A stretch of 33,217 nucleotides of DNA from Ruminiclostridium sp. (GCA_017942025.1 JAGAVH010000018.1:1-33217), one strand, 5' to 3'. Numbered from the stretch's first letter, positions 6,920 to 14,184 are shown. The notes: generated by a model not told the origin, from the letters alone. Translations and numbers: made by a program.

Positions 6920-8049
6920 TCTACATGCCTCGTATGCGGAAACATATCCACAGGCTGAATCTTTTCCGCTCTGTAGCCCTTATGTAAAAGATACTGCATA
7001 TCTCTTGCAAGGGTTTCGGGGTTGCAGGAAATGTAAACTATTCTTCTTGGCGACAGCTTTACAAGACTTTGCAGAAACTCTCTGCTACAGCCTGCTCTTG
7101 GCGGATCGGTGAATACAACGTCTGCCTTTTCGCCCTTTTCGGCAAGAGCAACCATAAATTTCCCTGCGTCGTCACAGAAAAATTCTACGCTTGTGATACT
7201 ATTCAGCTCCGCATTTTTAATAGCGTCATCGATAGCCGACTGATTTACTTCAACGCCGATTACCTTCTTTACCTTTTCAGCGGCAATAAGTCCTATTGTA
7301 CCCGTGCCGCAGTAGGCGTCAATTACTACGTCGGAGAGCTTTAAGTCGGCAAGCTCCATAGTCTTGCTATAAAGATATTCCGTCTGAACGGGATTTATCT
7401 GATAGAAGGAACGGGGGCTTATGCGGAATTTCAGTCCGCATAAAATATCCTCGATATATCCGTCGCCATAGAGAATCTCGTTTTTTTCACCGAGGGCAAG
7501 AAAAAGCTCTGTATCGTTTATATTCCATACTATGGTTTTTATATCGGGGAATTTATTTATAAGCGCATTGACAAAGGAACGCACTGACGGGAATTTACCC
7601 TCGGCAGTCACGATAACTACCATAATTTCATTTGTAGCAAAGCCTCTTCTTATCAGCAGGTGACGGACAAAGCCTGTTCCTGCTTCTTCGTTATACGGCT
7701 TCATCTTGAAGCTGTCAAAAAGCTTGCGACAGGCTAACGCAATTTCATTTGATAGCTTATCCTCGATAAGACAGTTTTCTGTTTCGGTTATTCTGCCTGT
7801 TACCGATTGATAAATGCCTGAGGTCAGTTTGCCGTTTTTCTTGAAAAACGCCGCCTGCATCTTGTTGCGGTAATGGTAGGGACAGTCCATACCCTTTATT
7901 TCATCTACATGGCAGAACTTTCCCATAAGCTTTATTACTCTTGTCTGCTTGAAGCTCAGCTGGGAGGGGTAATTCAGGTTTCCCAGCTGACAGCCACTGC
8001 ACTTTTTTATATAGGGACAGCTTTTAATGTTTTCTGTTGTTTCTGACAT
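6877..8049 (-). CDS. rlmCD: 23S rRNA (uracil-5-)-methyltransferase, RlmCD/RumA family
   Basis: A protein of 390 residues. An iron-sulphur cluster is indicated by Cys11, Cys17, Cys20 and Cys93, with spacing like RumA. The SAM site is DAYCGTGTIGL (about 244-254), FTDPPRAG (313-320) holds motif IV, ISCNPETLARD (340-350) carries the catalytic Cys342, and HVECI provides Glu378 as the general base. It methylates C5 of uridine in 23S rRNA (in Firmicutes one enzyme handles U747 and U1939). The N-terminal TRAM domain of the longer relatives is absent, so the protein starts directly at the cluster. Which uridine it modifies cannot be told from the sequence. Confidence 0.92.
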   Translation of the reverse strand: MSETTENIKSCPYIKKCSGCQLGNLNYPSQLSFKQTRVIKLMGKFCHVDEIKGMDCPYHYRNKMQAAFFKKNGKLTSGIYQSVTGRITETENCLIEDKLSNEIALACRKLFDSFKMKPYNEEAGTGFVRHLLIRRGFATNEIMVVIVTAEGKFPSVRSFVNALINKFPDIKTIVWNINDTELFLALGEKNEILYGDGYIEDILCGLKFRISPRSFYQINPVQTEYLYSKTMELADLKLSDVVIDAYCGTGTIGLIAAEKVKKVIGVEVNQSAIDDAIKNAELNSITSVEFFCDDAGKFMVALAEKGEKADVVFTDPPRAGCSREFLQSLVKLSPRRIVYISCNPETLARDMQYLLHKGYRAEKIQPVDMFPHTRHVECIVCIQRNNGKED

Positions 8050-8068
8050 TTTTAGTATTCCTTTATAA

Positions 8069-8104
8069 GATTATTATATATCTGATATATATTATATAAT
8101 AATC
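8069..8104. repeat. Perfect 12-bp inverted repeat, AT-rich
   Basis: GATTATTATATA (8069-8080) is the exact reverse complement of TATATAATAATC (8093-8104), separated by 12 bases. It lies in the 109-bp gap between the ABC ATPase stop and the methyltransferase start, both on the minus strand, and contains candidate -10 boxes for the methyltransferase gene. There is no GC stem, so it is more likely an operator or promoter element than a terminator. Confidence 0.6.
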
Positions 8105-8158
8105 GGCAGGGAATTTCAAGGGGCGGTACTTCCCGTTAAGAAAATGAAACATTAAGGT

Positions 8159-8827
8159 TCAGCGCACTCTTCCGTCCTCTACCTGCAGTATTCTGTCAGC
8201 TTGTCTTGCCGCATTGCTGTCGTGGGTTATCAGAATTACGGTACGACCGTTTTTATTGAGCTTCTTCAGCATATCCATAATTTCGCCACCCGATTTACTG
8301 TCAAGATTTCCGCAGGGTTCATCAGCAAGTATAACGGGCGGATTACTGGCTATCGCCCTTGCTATGGAAACTCTCTGCTGCTGACCTCCCGAAAGTTCAC
8401 AGGGCTTGTGTGTAAGCCTTGAAGAAAGTCCCACCGCCGCCAATGCATTTTCAGCCCTTTCCATTCTTTCACTTTTTGACATACCTCTGTATTCAAGAGG
8501 GAGCGCCACATTTTCAAGAGTGGTGAGGGATGGGATAAGATTGAAGCTCTGAAATATAAATCCGATACTGCGGTTTCTTATATGGCTGATTTCCTTGTCG
8601 GAAAGCTCAGTGATATCCGTACCGTTAAAATAGTAACTGCCGCTGTCAGGGGTATCCAGAAGTCCGAGAATATTCATAAGCGTTGATTTCCCCGAACCGC
8701 TGGCACCGGTTATTGACAGATATTCGCCCTGATCTATATGAAGATTTACCCCCTTCAGAGCCTCTACGCTGTTTGCTCCGTCAGGACTTCGGTAGGTACG
8801 ATAAAGATTTTTAAGCTCTATCAGCAT
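8159..8827 (-). CDS. ABC transporter ATP-binding protein, MacB/LolD type
   Basis: A protein of 222 residues with a complete ABC ATPase core: Walker A GASGSGKS (41-48), Q-loop Gln93, signature LSGGQQQR (145-152), Walker B VILADE (165-170) and switch His202 in ILITHD. ATG 8827 has an AAAAAGGGCGAG ribosome site; an upstream in-frame start would only add an implausible 28 residues that overlap the preceding gene. It belongs to the class that pairs with FtsX/MacB-like permeases, and its partners are the adaptor and permease encoded divergently at 9138-11272. Together they form a peptide, antibiotic or lipid exporter; substrate unknown. Confidence 0.93.
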   Translation of the reverse strand: MLIELKNLYRTYRSPDGANSVEALKGVNLHIDQGEYLSITGASGSGKSTLMNILGLLDTPDSGSYYFNGTDITELSDKEISHIRNRSIGFIFQSFNLIPSLTTLENVALPLEYRGMSKSERMERAENALAAVGLSSRLTHKPCELSGGQQQRVSIARAIASNPPVILADEPCGNLDSKSGGEIMDMLKKLNKNGRTVILITHDSNAARQADRILQVEDGRVR

Positions 8828-8993
8828 AATTCTCGCCCTTTTTATCCTTATAATAATTGTTGGGATCATCGTCCTTAGGAGAAAAATACCTACAGGGTGA
8901 CAAGGATGCATTTGTAATGACTCCTGCGCCCTTCAGAAGGCAGCAGCCGTCGCTCTGATGCCTGCAGGGCTCACAGCAGATTATCATATTCAT
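8811..8993 (-). CDS. Small Cys-rich protein cotranscribed with the ABC ATPase
   Basis: A protein of 60 residues beginning at ATG 8993 after GGAAAGG and overlapping the ATPase start by 17 bases, so translation is probably coupled. Cysteines and a histidine (Cys6, 7, 10, His12, Cys17, 18, Cys34) are clustered in the first 35 residues in a CxxCxH....CC.....CRYF pattern and could bind a metal. The C-terminal third is charged. It has no signal peptide. I do not recognise a function; its place as first gene of the operon suggests a link to the exporter or to a metal/redox signal. Confidence 0.7.
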   Translation of the reverse strand: MNMIICCEPCRHQSDGCCLLKGAGVITNASLSPCRYFSPKDDDPNNYYKDKKGENYADRA

Positions 8994-9052
8994 AGTTTTT
9001 TAATCCTTTCCGTTTTTGTTATGCAACTATTATTTTCGCAAATTTTCCGTTT

Positions 9053-9082
9053 ATTCTACGAAAAACATATAATATTTTGCAA
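9053..9082 (-). promoter_or_regulatory. Promoter of the Cys-rich protein/ABC ATPase operon
   Basis: On the minus strand, TTGCAA (9082-9077) and TAGAAT (9058-9053) with an 18-bp spacer, about 60 bases before the ATG at 8993. No equally good promoter was seen for the divergent adaptor gene. Confidence 0.5.
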
Positions 9083-9137
9083 AAGAAAAGTTAAAATAAA
9101 ACTGTTATGAAATTATGGAAAGGACATTACTATATAA

Positions 9138-10112
9138 ATGAACAGAAAAAAACGAACCAGATACAGTAAAAGTACATTGTTTATGATAGCATTATCAGTT
9201 ATAGTGATAGCAGGCACTTATCTTGTGCTTATAATTCCAACGGCACTAAAAAACAGATTGCCCGGGGTTGCTGTCATATCTCCGATAACTATAAGCTATA
9301 CCCCTTCGGTCGATTGCAAGGGAATTATAGAATATTCGGAGCTTTATAGTATTACCGCCGATATGCCTGTAGTGCTGTCCCGTGTTTTTGTAGCGAGGGG
9401 CGACAAGGTTGACGAAGGGCAGGCAATAGCTGAAATAGATAAGGAAAAGACTATAGCTGTTTTATCAGAGCTTTACGGAGATACAGGCTTTGAATCGGGA
9501 GAATTATATACAGCACTCAGAAAAGCCGGCGAAAGGGTAGTGGCGACAGATTCGGGAGTTATCTACGACATAGCACGAAAGGGCGAAGTTATAATGTCAG
9601 GCGACGACATAGTACAGATAGGCAGAGATAACAACTTGTCAATGACTGCTGTTGTTTCTGAAAAAAGCATCTCAAAGGTGGGAGTTGGACAGCAGGTGGA
9701 GATTATTGCCGAGGCGGTTGAGGAAGGCTTTTCGGGTGAAGTAGTATCGGTGAGCTCTCTTGCCTCAAAGCTTAATAACGGTATGTCAGAGGAGGCTGTC
9801 GTTGAGGTGGAAATCACTATAAAGGGTGATACAAAAAAGCTTAAAAGCGGATATACCGCCAGTGGAAAAATTCTGACAGGGCTTCCTTCCAGCCTGCTTA
9901 CCCTTCCTTACAGTGCGATATGTCAGGATGATAAGGGCGAATATGTGTATGTTTTTGAAAAGGGAAGAGCGGCAAAGCGGTATATCAGGACTGGCAGAGA
10001 GCTTTCCGACTGTACAGAGGTTTCGGGACTTATGCAGACGGATTTTGTTATAGACAGACCTGAAGGACTGAAAGATGGTATGCTGGTTAAGGCAAGGGAG
10101 GGGACAGAGTGA
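9138..10112 (+). CDS. MacA/HlyD-type membrane fusion (adaptor) protein
   Basis: A protein of 324 residues. A positively charged N-terminus precedes one membrane anchor (about 14-36). A split biotinyl-lipoyl-like hairpin follows: VLSRVFVARGDKVDEGQAIAEIDKEK (about 81-106) and ATDSGVIYDIARKGEVIMSGDDIVQIG (about 137-163). After it come beta-barrel domains with VGVGQQVEII...F.GEVVSVSS. The helical hairpin between the lipoyl halves is very short, as in Gram-positive adaptors that have no outer membrane channel to reach. ATG 9138 follows GGAAAGG at 9117-9123 with a rather long gap. Its last bases overlap the permease start (GTGA). Confidence 0.88.
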   Translation: MNRKKRTRYSKSTLFMIALSVIVIAGTYLVLIIPTALKNRLPGVAVISPITISYTPSVDCKGIIEYSELYSITADMPVVLSRVFVARGDKVDEGQAIAEIDKEKTIAVLSELYGDTGFESGELYTALRKAGERVVATDSGVIYDIARKGEVIMSGDDIVQIGRDNNLSMTAVVSEKSISKVGVGQQVEIIAEAVEEGFSGEVVSVSSLASKLNNGMSEEAVVEVEITIKGDTKKLKSGYTASGKILTGLPSSLLTLPYSAICQDDKGEYVYVFEKGRAAKRYIRTGRELSDCTEVSGLMQTDFVIDRPEGLKDGMLVKAREGTE

Positions 10113-11272
10113 ATCTTTTTTCGGTGATATCGGATATTTTAAGAGGCAGAGGCAGGACTATCCTCACTATATCATCTATTGCGGTAGGAATCTTTGCAGT
10201 AATGATAATATCGGCTATAGGTAAAATAGGTACGGGTAAGATAAATCGCAGTCTTGATGAAATGGGTATAAATTCTGTACTGGTCGAATCAGGCGGTGCG
10301 GTTTCTTTAAGCGATGAGGATGTTACCGCTTTAAGCACCGTGAAGGGAATAAGCAAGGCTATGCCGCTTATGGCGTCGGTGACCACCTGCGAGCTGATAT
10401 CGGATAATGTGGTGTGTATGGCGTGGGGCGTCAGCAATAATGCCGATGAGATAATTTCTCTGAAAGCACTGCACGGCAGACTTATAAACGAAAGCGATAT
10501 AAAGGCGACTGAAAGGGTATGTGTAGTAGACAGAGAAATAGCTCTTCAGACCTATGGCAGAGAAAATATCACAGGTAAGACAATAAATATAAATATAGGC
10601 GGCAAATATGAAAGCTTCCGCATAATCGGGGTGGCAACCTCCGGTTTGTCAGGAATACAGGGGACAATAAACGAGGTCGTGCCGTATTTTGTGTATCTGC
10701 CCTATACTACCGTACAGAACATCAGCGGCAGAACGGATTATGATAAAATTGCCCTTCTTACAAAGGGTGCTGAGGATACTGCGGTGATTGACAGAGTATC
10801 AGAATGCATGGAAAAAAGAAAGGGTACAGATAAGATACTTGTAAATAACCTGCTTAATCAGCGCAATACTTTGAATCAGATACTTTCTGTGGCTACCGGT
10901 GCTCTTGGTGTAGTAGCGGCAATATCTCTTGTGGTTGCCTCTATGTCGGTTATGACAGCTATGCTGGTGAGTGTATCGGAGCGGAAAAGAGAAATCGGAA
11001 TAAAGAAATCCCTGGGGGCAAAAAACAGCCGCATAGTAGCGGAATTCCTCGCAGAAAGCGTTATAATATCGGTTTCGGGCAGTATTGTCGGGATAGTATG
11101 TGCTATAGGTGTGACAGCGGTTATGTGTCTTGCTTTGGGAGAAGCGCCCGTTTTTGAATGGGATAAGGCGCTTCAATCCTTGTCGGTAGCGGTGCTTATA
11201 GGAATGCTATCAGGTGGCTATCCTGCTCTGAAAGCGGCACGGATGAAGCCCGTTGATGCGCTTAAAGGCTGA
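10109..11272 (+). CDS. ABC transporter permease, MacB/FtsX family
   Basis: A protein of 387 residues. It has an N-terminal membrane segment (about 16-38), a large extracytoplasmic domain (about 40-260), then three membrane segments near the C-terminus, with the typical VSERKREIGIKKSLGAKNSRI..EFL.E cytoplasmic loop and a final YPALKAARMKPVDALKG. It starts at GTG 10109, overlapping the adaptor stop as GTGA, so the two are translationally coupled. It needs the ATPase encoded on the opposite strand at 8159-8827. Confidence 0.92.
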   Translation: MNLFSVISDILRGRGRTILTISSIAVGIFAVMIISAIGKIGTGKINRSLDEMGINSVLVESGGAVSLSDEDVTALSTVKGISKAMPLMASVTTCELISDNVVCMAWGVSNNADEIISLKALHGRLINESDIKATERVCVVDREIALQTYGRENITGKTININIGGKYESFRIIGVATSGLSGIQGTINEVVPYFVYLPYTTVQNISGRTDYDKIALLTKGAEDTAVIDRVSECMEKRKGTDKILVNNLLNQRNTLNQILSVATGALGVVAAISLVVASMSVMTAMLVSVSERKREIGIKKSLGAKNSRIVAEFLAESVIISVSGSIVGIVCAIGVTAVMCLALGEAPVFEWDKALQSLSVAVLIGMLSGGYPALKAARMKPVDALKG

Positions 11273-11295
11273 AGATATAGTATATATCCTTGCAT

Positions 11296-11332
11296 AAGGG
11301 GAAATTTTTCCCCTTTACATAACTTTTTTTAA
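11296..11332 (+). terminator. Likely terminator after the permease gene
   Basis: AAGGGGAAA (11296-11304) pairs with TTTCCCCTT (11307-11315) around a very short loop. The T-tract starts only a dozen bases later, so efficiency is uncertain. Confidence 0.55.
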
Positions 11333-11357
11333 AAATTTAAAATTTTCAAAAAAAGTG

Positions 11358-11386
11358 TTGACAAATACATTTAACTGTGATATAAT
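11358..11386 (+). promoter_or_regulatory. Promoter of the tRNA cluster
   Basis: TTGACA (11358-11363) and TATAAT (11381-11386), spacer 17, both perfect consensus, about 36 bases before tRNA-Gly. Confidence 0.9.
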
Positions 11387-11422
11387 ATATAAGCGTTACG
11401 AGGTTCGCCTCTTAACATAGAT

Positions 11423-11496
11423 GCGGGTGTAGTTCAATGGTAGAATGTCAGCCTTCCAAGCTGAACACGTGGGTTCGATTCCCATCACCCGCTCCA
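11423..11496 (+). tRNA. tRNA-Gly (UCC)
   Basis: A full cloverleaf of 74 bases including an encoded CCA. Acceptor GCGGGTG pairs with CACCCGC, the anticodon loop is CTTCCAA (anticodon TCC), and the T-loop is TTCGATT. Confidence 0.97.
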
Positions 11497-11530
11497 TCGC
11501 TGAAAAGCGAGTAAATATGATCGACCATAC

Positions 11531-11607
<77 letters not shown>

Positions 11608-11612
11608 TCTAT

Positions 11613-11690
11613 GGTGGGTGTAGCGTAGCTGGTTAACGCGTCGGATTGTGGTCCCGAAGATCGTGGGTTCGAGTCCCATCTCCCACCCCA
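11613..11690 (+). tRNA. tRNA-His (GUG)
   Basis: 78 bases with encoded CCA and the extra 5' G typical of tRNA-His opposite a C discriminator. The anticodon loop is TTGTGGT (anticodon GTG). One T-T mismatch is seen in the acceptor stem (6-67). Confidence 0.95.
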
Positions 11691-11703
11691 TATTTACAAA
11701 TCC

Positions 11704-11746
11704 CGTCCTGCACTGAGGCATACTGAGTGCCGGACGTTTTATTTTT
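11704..11746 (+). terminator. Terminator after tRNA-His
   Basis: CGTCC (11704-11708) and GGACG (11732-11736) close a stem that also pairs GCACT with AGTGC, followed by TTTTATTTTTAT. tRNA-Gln lies just past it, so that tRNA depends on read-through or its own promoter. Confidence 0.8.
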
Positions 11747-11750
11747 ATAT

Positions 11751-11825
11751 TGGGATGTAGCCAAGCGGTAAGGCAACGGACTTTGACTCCGTCACCCGTG
11801 GGTTCAAATCCCGCCATCCCAGCCA
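11751..11825 (+). tRNA. tRNA-Gln (UUG), likely prophage attachment target
   Basis: 75 bases with encoded CCA. Acceptor TGGGATG pairs with CATCCCA, and the anticodon loop is CTTTGAC (anticodon TTG). It is the last host gene before the phage integrase, which points at it; tRNA 3' ends are classic tyrosine-integrase targets. Confidence 0.97.
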
Positions 11826-11870
11826 CGAAAAAACCTCTCAACCAATAGGGTTGAGAGGTCCTTTTCATTT
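11800..11870. other. Predicted left attachment site (attL) region
   Basis: The tRNA-Gln 3' half and the sequence just after it sit between the host tRNA cluster and the inward-facing integrase gene. The core should be a stretch of the tRNA 3' end that is repeated at the right end of the prophage. That end is outside the window, so the core cannot be delimited here. Confidence 0.45.
11833..11870. terminator. Bidirectional terminator between tRNA-Gln and int
   Basis: ACCTCTCAACC (11833-11843) pairs with GGTTGAGAGGT (11849-11859). It is followed by CCTTTTCATTTT on plus and by TTTTTT on minus, so it can end both the tRNA and the integrase transcripts. Confidence 0.85.
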
Positions 11871-11898
11871 TATGGGATATTGCTTAAAATCATCAATT

Positions 11899-11926
11899 AC
11901 GCCATTATTACGCCAATGCTACGCCA
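11899..11926. repeat. Three 11-bp-phased ACGCCA repeats (possible integrase arm sites)
   Basis: ACGCCA at 11899-11904, 11910-11915 and 11921-11926, i.e. exactly 11 bp (about one helical turn) apart. They straddle the integrase stop codon, about 75-100 bp from the end of tRNA-Gln. Phased direct repeats near att are how arm-type sites of lambda- and Tn916-like integrases look. Confidence 0.5.
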
Positions 11927-13007
11927 GACTGTACGTTTTTACTGCCATAATAAGTGTCTGCAAATCATCCATATGGGTATAACCGCCGGTTACTTCCAGG
12001 GAGTGATGACCGAGAATCTTCGACACTATCGCTACCGGCATTCCCTTCTTTTGCATCAGCGTACTGTAGGTGTGACGGGTGCTGTGTGGCGGTAAGACTT
12101 CTATAATCGGTTTGCCATCTTCGGTGAGTTTCTTGTTCAGACGGTCAAAGAACCAGGTGTATCTGCTACGCAGACCCGATTCGGTTATTATATGATCGTC
12201 AATTATATACGGCTGCTCTCTGTTCAGTTTTTCAGCGATAAAGGTCATTACGTTTTCATTTACCGGGACTATCCTCGGCTTTCCGTTTTTAGGCTTTCCG
12301 ATACTGCCATCTCTTTTTACAGCGGTATCTATACGGATTATATTGTTCTGAAAATCGAACTTATCCGGGGACAATGCTCTTAACTCTCCGCTACGTATTC
12401 CTGATGAAAGTAAGATGATTATCGGCAGGCCGAAAAGCTCATCCGTTTTCGCAAATTCGAGTATCTGTGTAGCCTGATCTTCGGTGTAGCTCTTCTTTTC
12501 TCCCTGCTCTTTTTTCGCAATCTGTGCTCTTGCGACGGGGTTTTTATAGCAATAGTCGTTGTCTATCGCATCTGAAAAAAGACCGTGAAGAAGAAAGCGC
12601 AGGCGTTTTCTGACGCTATGGCTATAATTACAGCCGGCGAAAAAGTCCGTGATATGGATAGGTTTAATATCGGTCAGATACATTTTTCCGAGCTTGTGAG
12701 CGGTGACCTTGCCGAGCAGATACACATACTCGTCATAAGTGCTTGACTGCACGTTGTTACGCTTGTAGGTGTTCAGCCAGAGCGGAATCCATTCTGCGAG
12801 GGTATATTCGACAGAAGCTCTTGTCTGTTCTCCGATACCCTTCAGATGCTCTTTGTATTTGCGACGGCATTCCGCTTCGGTATTTCCGTAAAACCTTTTA
12901 CGGATACGCTGACCGTAAATGTCATAACCTTCGGAGATGGTAAGCTCTATCTTACCATTTTTGAGAGTTCTGAAGGAGCCGTCACCGTGTTTTCTGTTTT
13001 TTGACAT
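11919..13007 (-). CDS. int: Phage tyrosine recombinase (integrase)
   Basis: A protein of 362 residues. The N-terminal arm-binding domain (about 1-60) has the GSFR.L.NGK start common in Gram-positive integrases, the SAM-like core-binding domain is at about 65-155, and the catalytic domain is at about 173-355. Catalytic residues visible: Arg205 (SSGIRSGE), a Lys in GKPKNGKPR, His308 and Arg311 (PPHSTRHTY), His334 (LGHHS) and the nucleophile Tyr343 (GGYTHM). ATG 13007 has AAGGGGGA upstream; a start 8 codons earlier would put the ribosome site inside the gene. It catalyses integration into and excision from the tRNA-Gln site. Confidence 0.95.
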   Translation of the reverse strand: MSKNRKHGDGSFRTLKNGKIELTISEGYDIYGQRIRKRFYGNTEAECRRKYKEHLKGIGEQTRASVEYTLAEWIPLWLNTYKRNNVQSSTYDEYVYLLGKVTAHKLGKMYLTDIKPIHITDFFAGCNYSHSVRKRLRFLLHGLFSDAIDNDYCYKNPVARAQIAKKEQGEKKSYTEDQATQILEFAKTDELFGLPIIILLSSGIRSGELRALSPDKFDFQNNIIRIDTAVKRDGSIGKPKNGKPRIVPVNENVMTFIAEKLNREQPYIIDDHIITESGLRSRYTWFFDRLNKKLTEDGKPIIEVLPPHSTRHTYSTLMQKKGMPVAIVSKILGHHSLEVTGGYTHMDDLQTLIMAVKTYSLA

Positions 13008-13025
13008 AAAAATCCCCCTTAAAAC

Positions 13026-13054
13026 TTGCATAATTTTAAGAGGTGTGATATAAT
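13026..13054 (+). promoter_or_regulatory. Promoter of a predicted phage small RNA
   Basis: TTGCAT (13026-13031) and TATAAT (13049-13054), spacer 17, on the strand opposite to int. The -10 lies inside the left arm of a 14-bp inverted repeat (13041-13054 with 13075-13088, 13 of 14 pairs). Confidence 0.65.
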
Positions 13055-13060
13055 ATAACT

Positions 13061-13133
13061 TGCTTAGGGTTGTGATTATATCGCACCTTATATTTGAGCT
13101 CCGGACTGTTCCAGCAGTACGGGGCTTTTTTTA
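13061..13133 (+). ncRNA. Predicted small RNA between int and the repressor gene
   Basis: Starting about 7 bases after the -10 and ending at a strong terminator: AGCTCCG (13097-13103) with CGGGGCT (13120-13126), inner ACTG/CAGT, then seven Ts. This would give a transcript of roughly 70 bases with no reading frame. The start and end are inferred; the promoter and terminator are directly seen. Confidence 0.5.
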
Positions 13134-13137
13134 TTTT
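13097..13137 (+). terminator. Terminator of the predicted small RNA
   Basis: A 7-bp GC-rich outer stem with one G-T pair plus a 4-bp inner stem and a TTTTTTTATTTT tail. No plus-strand protein gene lies upstream to account for it. Confidence 0.8.
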
Positions 13138-13145
13138 ATAATCTC

Positions 13146-13169
13146 AAAAACGCCGAAATTTGCGTTTTT
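13146..13169 (-). terminator. Terminator of the repressor gene
   Basis: AAAAACGC (13146-13153) is the reverse complement of GCGTTTTT (13162-13169), with the T-run built into the stem on both strands. It lies about 90 bases past the repressor stop; the rest of that gap shows nothing else. Confidence 0.6.
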
Positions 13170-13257
13170 AACGAATTTAGGTTTTAAATGTGAAATTACT
13201 TTGGTTTCGTTATGAAATGCAAAATAGGGCTATCAGCGTTTGTATGTGGTGGCTTTG

Positions 13258-13959
13258 TTACACCATCTTGATAACCTGTCTTACAAGCCCTACTACACGG
13301 AGTCTCTGAACCTCGCTACCCTCAAAATGCTTTACGGGATATTCAGGGTTAATAGATATCAAATCTATCCAGTCAGGACCATACTTCACCTTTTTTACAA
13401 GTCCTTCTTCACCGTCAAGCAATATAACAGCTATAGAGCCGCTATCTACACTTTCCTGCTTTCTTACCACTATCGTATCACCATCTTCTATTTTGGGGTA
13501 CATACTATTGCCAGTTACCTTTATGCCGAGTGTGATATTAGCTTCATAGGGATTTGTTAAAACCGTTGGTATATATTCGAGTATTTCATCGCTTGCGTAT
13601 GCACCGAATCCGGCTGATACACTTGCAAAAACAGGTATCATGTGTAGGTTTTCAGCAGGAATAACGTTTGATATGTTGCTGGGTTCGGCGATATCACCAG
13701 GGGATTCTTTATCAAACATTCTCAAATTAAGCTCAAAGTGTGGTTTTCGTGTCATTGGAGTATCTAATCCCATTAACCAAGTTTCACTTACATTAAGAGC
13801 TTTTGCGATTTCATATGTGGCTTTTGATTTGGGAGTATATACGCCGTTTACATATTGGCTCATTCTTGCTTTGCTTATACCGGTTATTTCAGATATATCA
13901 ATAGCTTTCATATTTCTTAATGACATTGCTTCAAGTAATCTATCTTTAAATGTTGCCAT
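13258..13959 (-). CDS. CI/LexA-like phage repressor with S24 self-cleavage domain
   Basis: A protein of 233 residues. The N-terminal XRE helix-turn-helix (about 5-66) includes DISEITGISKARMSQYVNG. A linker follows (about 67-110). The C-terminal peptidase S24 domain has nucleophile Ser152 in GNSMYP and Lys189 in GLVKKVKY. A cleavage site Ala116-Gly117 in SVSAGFGAY matches the Ala-Gly bond cut in LexA and CI. It maintains lysogeny and should be inactivated by RecA filaments after DNA damage. The ribosome site is GGAGGG. It is transcribed leftward from its own promoter, divergent from cro. Confidence 0.94.
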   Translation of the reverse strand: MATFKDRLLEAMSLRNMKAIDISEITGISKARMSQYVNGVYTPKSKATYEIAKALNVSETWLMGLDTPMTRKPHFELNLRMFDKESPGDIAEPSNISNVIPAENLHMIPVFASVSAGFGAYASDEILEYIPTVLTNPYEANITLGIKVTGNSMYPKIEDGDTIVVRKQESVDSGSIAVILLDGEEGLVKKVKYGPDWIDLISINPEYPVKHFEGSEVQRLRVVGLVRQVIKMV

Positions 13960-14063
13960 TGATATCCCTCCTTTTTTATTTTCTGGACATCGTCATTTGT
14001 TTGTAATGTCTGTAAGGGTACCATTTGAAATGTGCCCCTTTTTGAAATATCATCTTTTCTATA

Positions 14064-14092
14064 ATTATTACACAAAGTTAAGGAAATGTCAA
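14064..14092 (-). promoter_or_regulatory. Repressor maintenance promoter
   Basis: On the minus strand, TTGACA (14092-14087) and AATAAT (14069-14064) with a 17-bp spacer. A GTTAAG motif (14077-14082) lies inside the spacer, so a bound repressor or Cro would affect this promoter. Confidence 0.65.
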
Positions 14093-14149
14093 GTTTTTTT
14101 GAAAAAAGTTAAGGAAATTTTGAAAAAACTATTGACAATGAAAGTTAAG
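14077..14149. promoter_or_regulatory. GTTAAG operator half-sites in the genetic switch
   Basis: GTTAAG at 14077-14082, 14108-14113 and 14144-14149; the first two share the longer AAGTTAAGGAAAT. The third is extended to GTTAAGTATGCTATAC, an imperfect version of the full dyad, and overlaps the cro promoter spacer and -10. Confidence 0.6.
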
Positions 14150-14160
14150 TATGCTATACT
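14132..14160 (+). promoter_or_regulatory. Rightward early (cro) promoter
   Basis: TTGACA (14132-14137) and TATACT (14155-14160), spacer 17. It drives cro and the early operon and is overlapped by GTTAAG sites. Confidence 0.85.
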
Positions 14161-14168
14161 CGTGTTAT

Positions 14169-14184
14169 GTTAAGCAAACTTAAC
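14169..14184. promoter_or_regulatory. Full operator dyad at the cro transcription start
   Basis: GTTAAG-CAAA-CTTAAC is a perfect 6-4-6 inverted repeat located just after the cro -10, where a bound repressor would block transcription. Confidence 0.75.
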
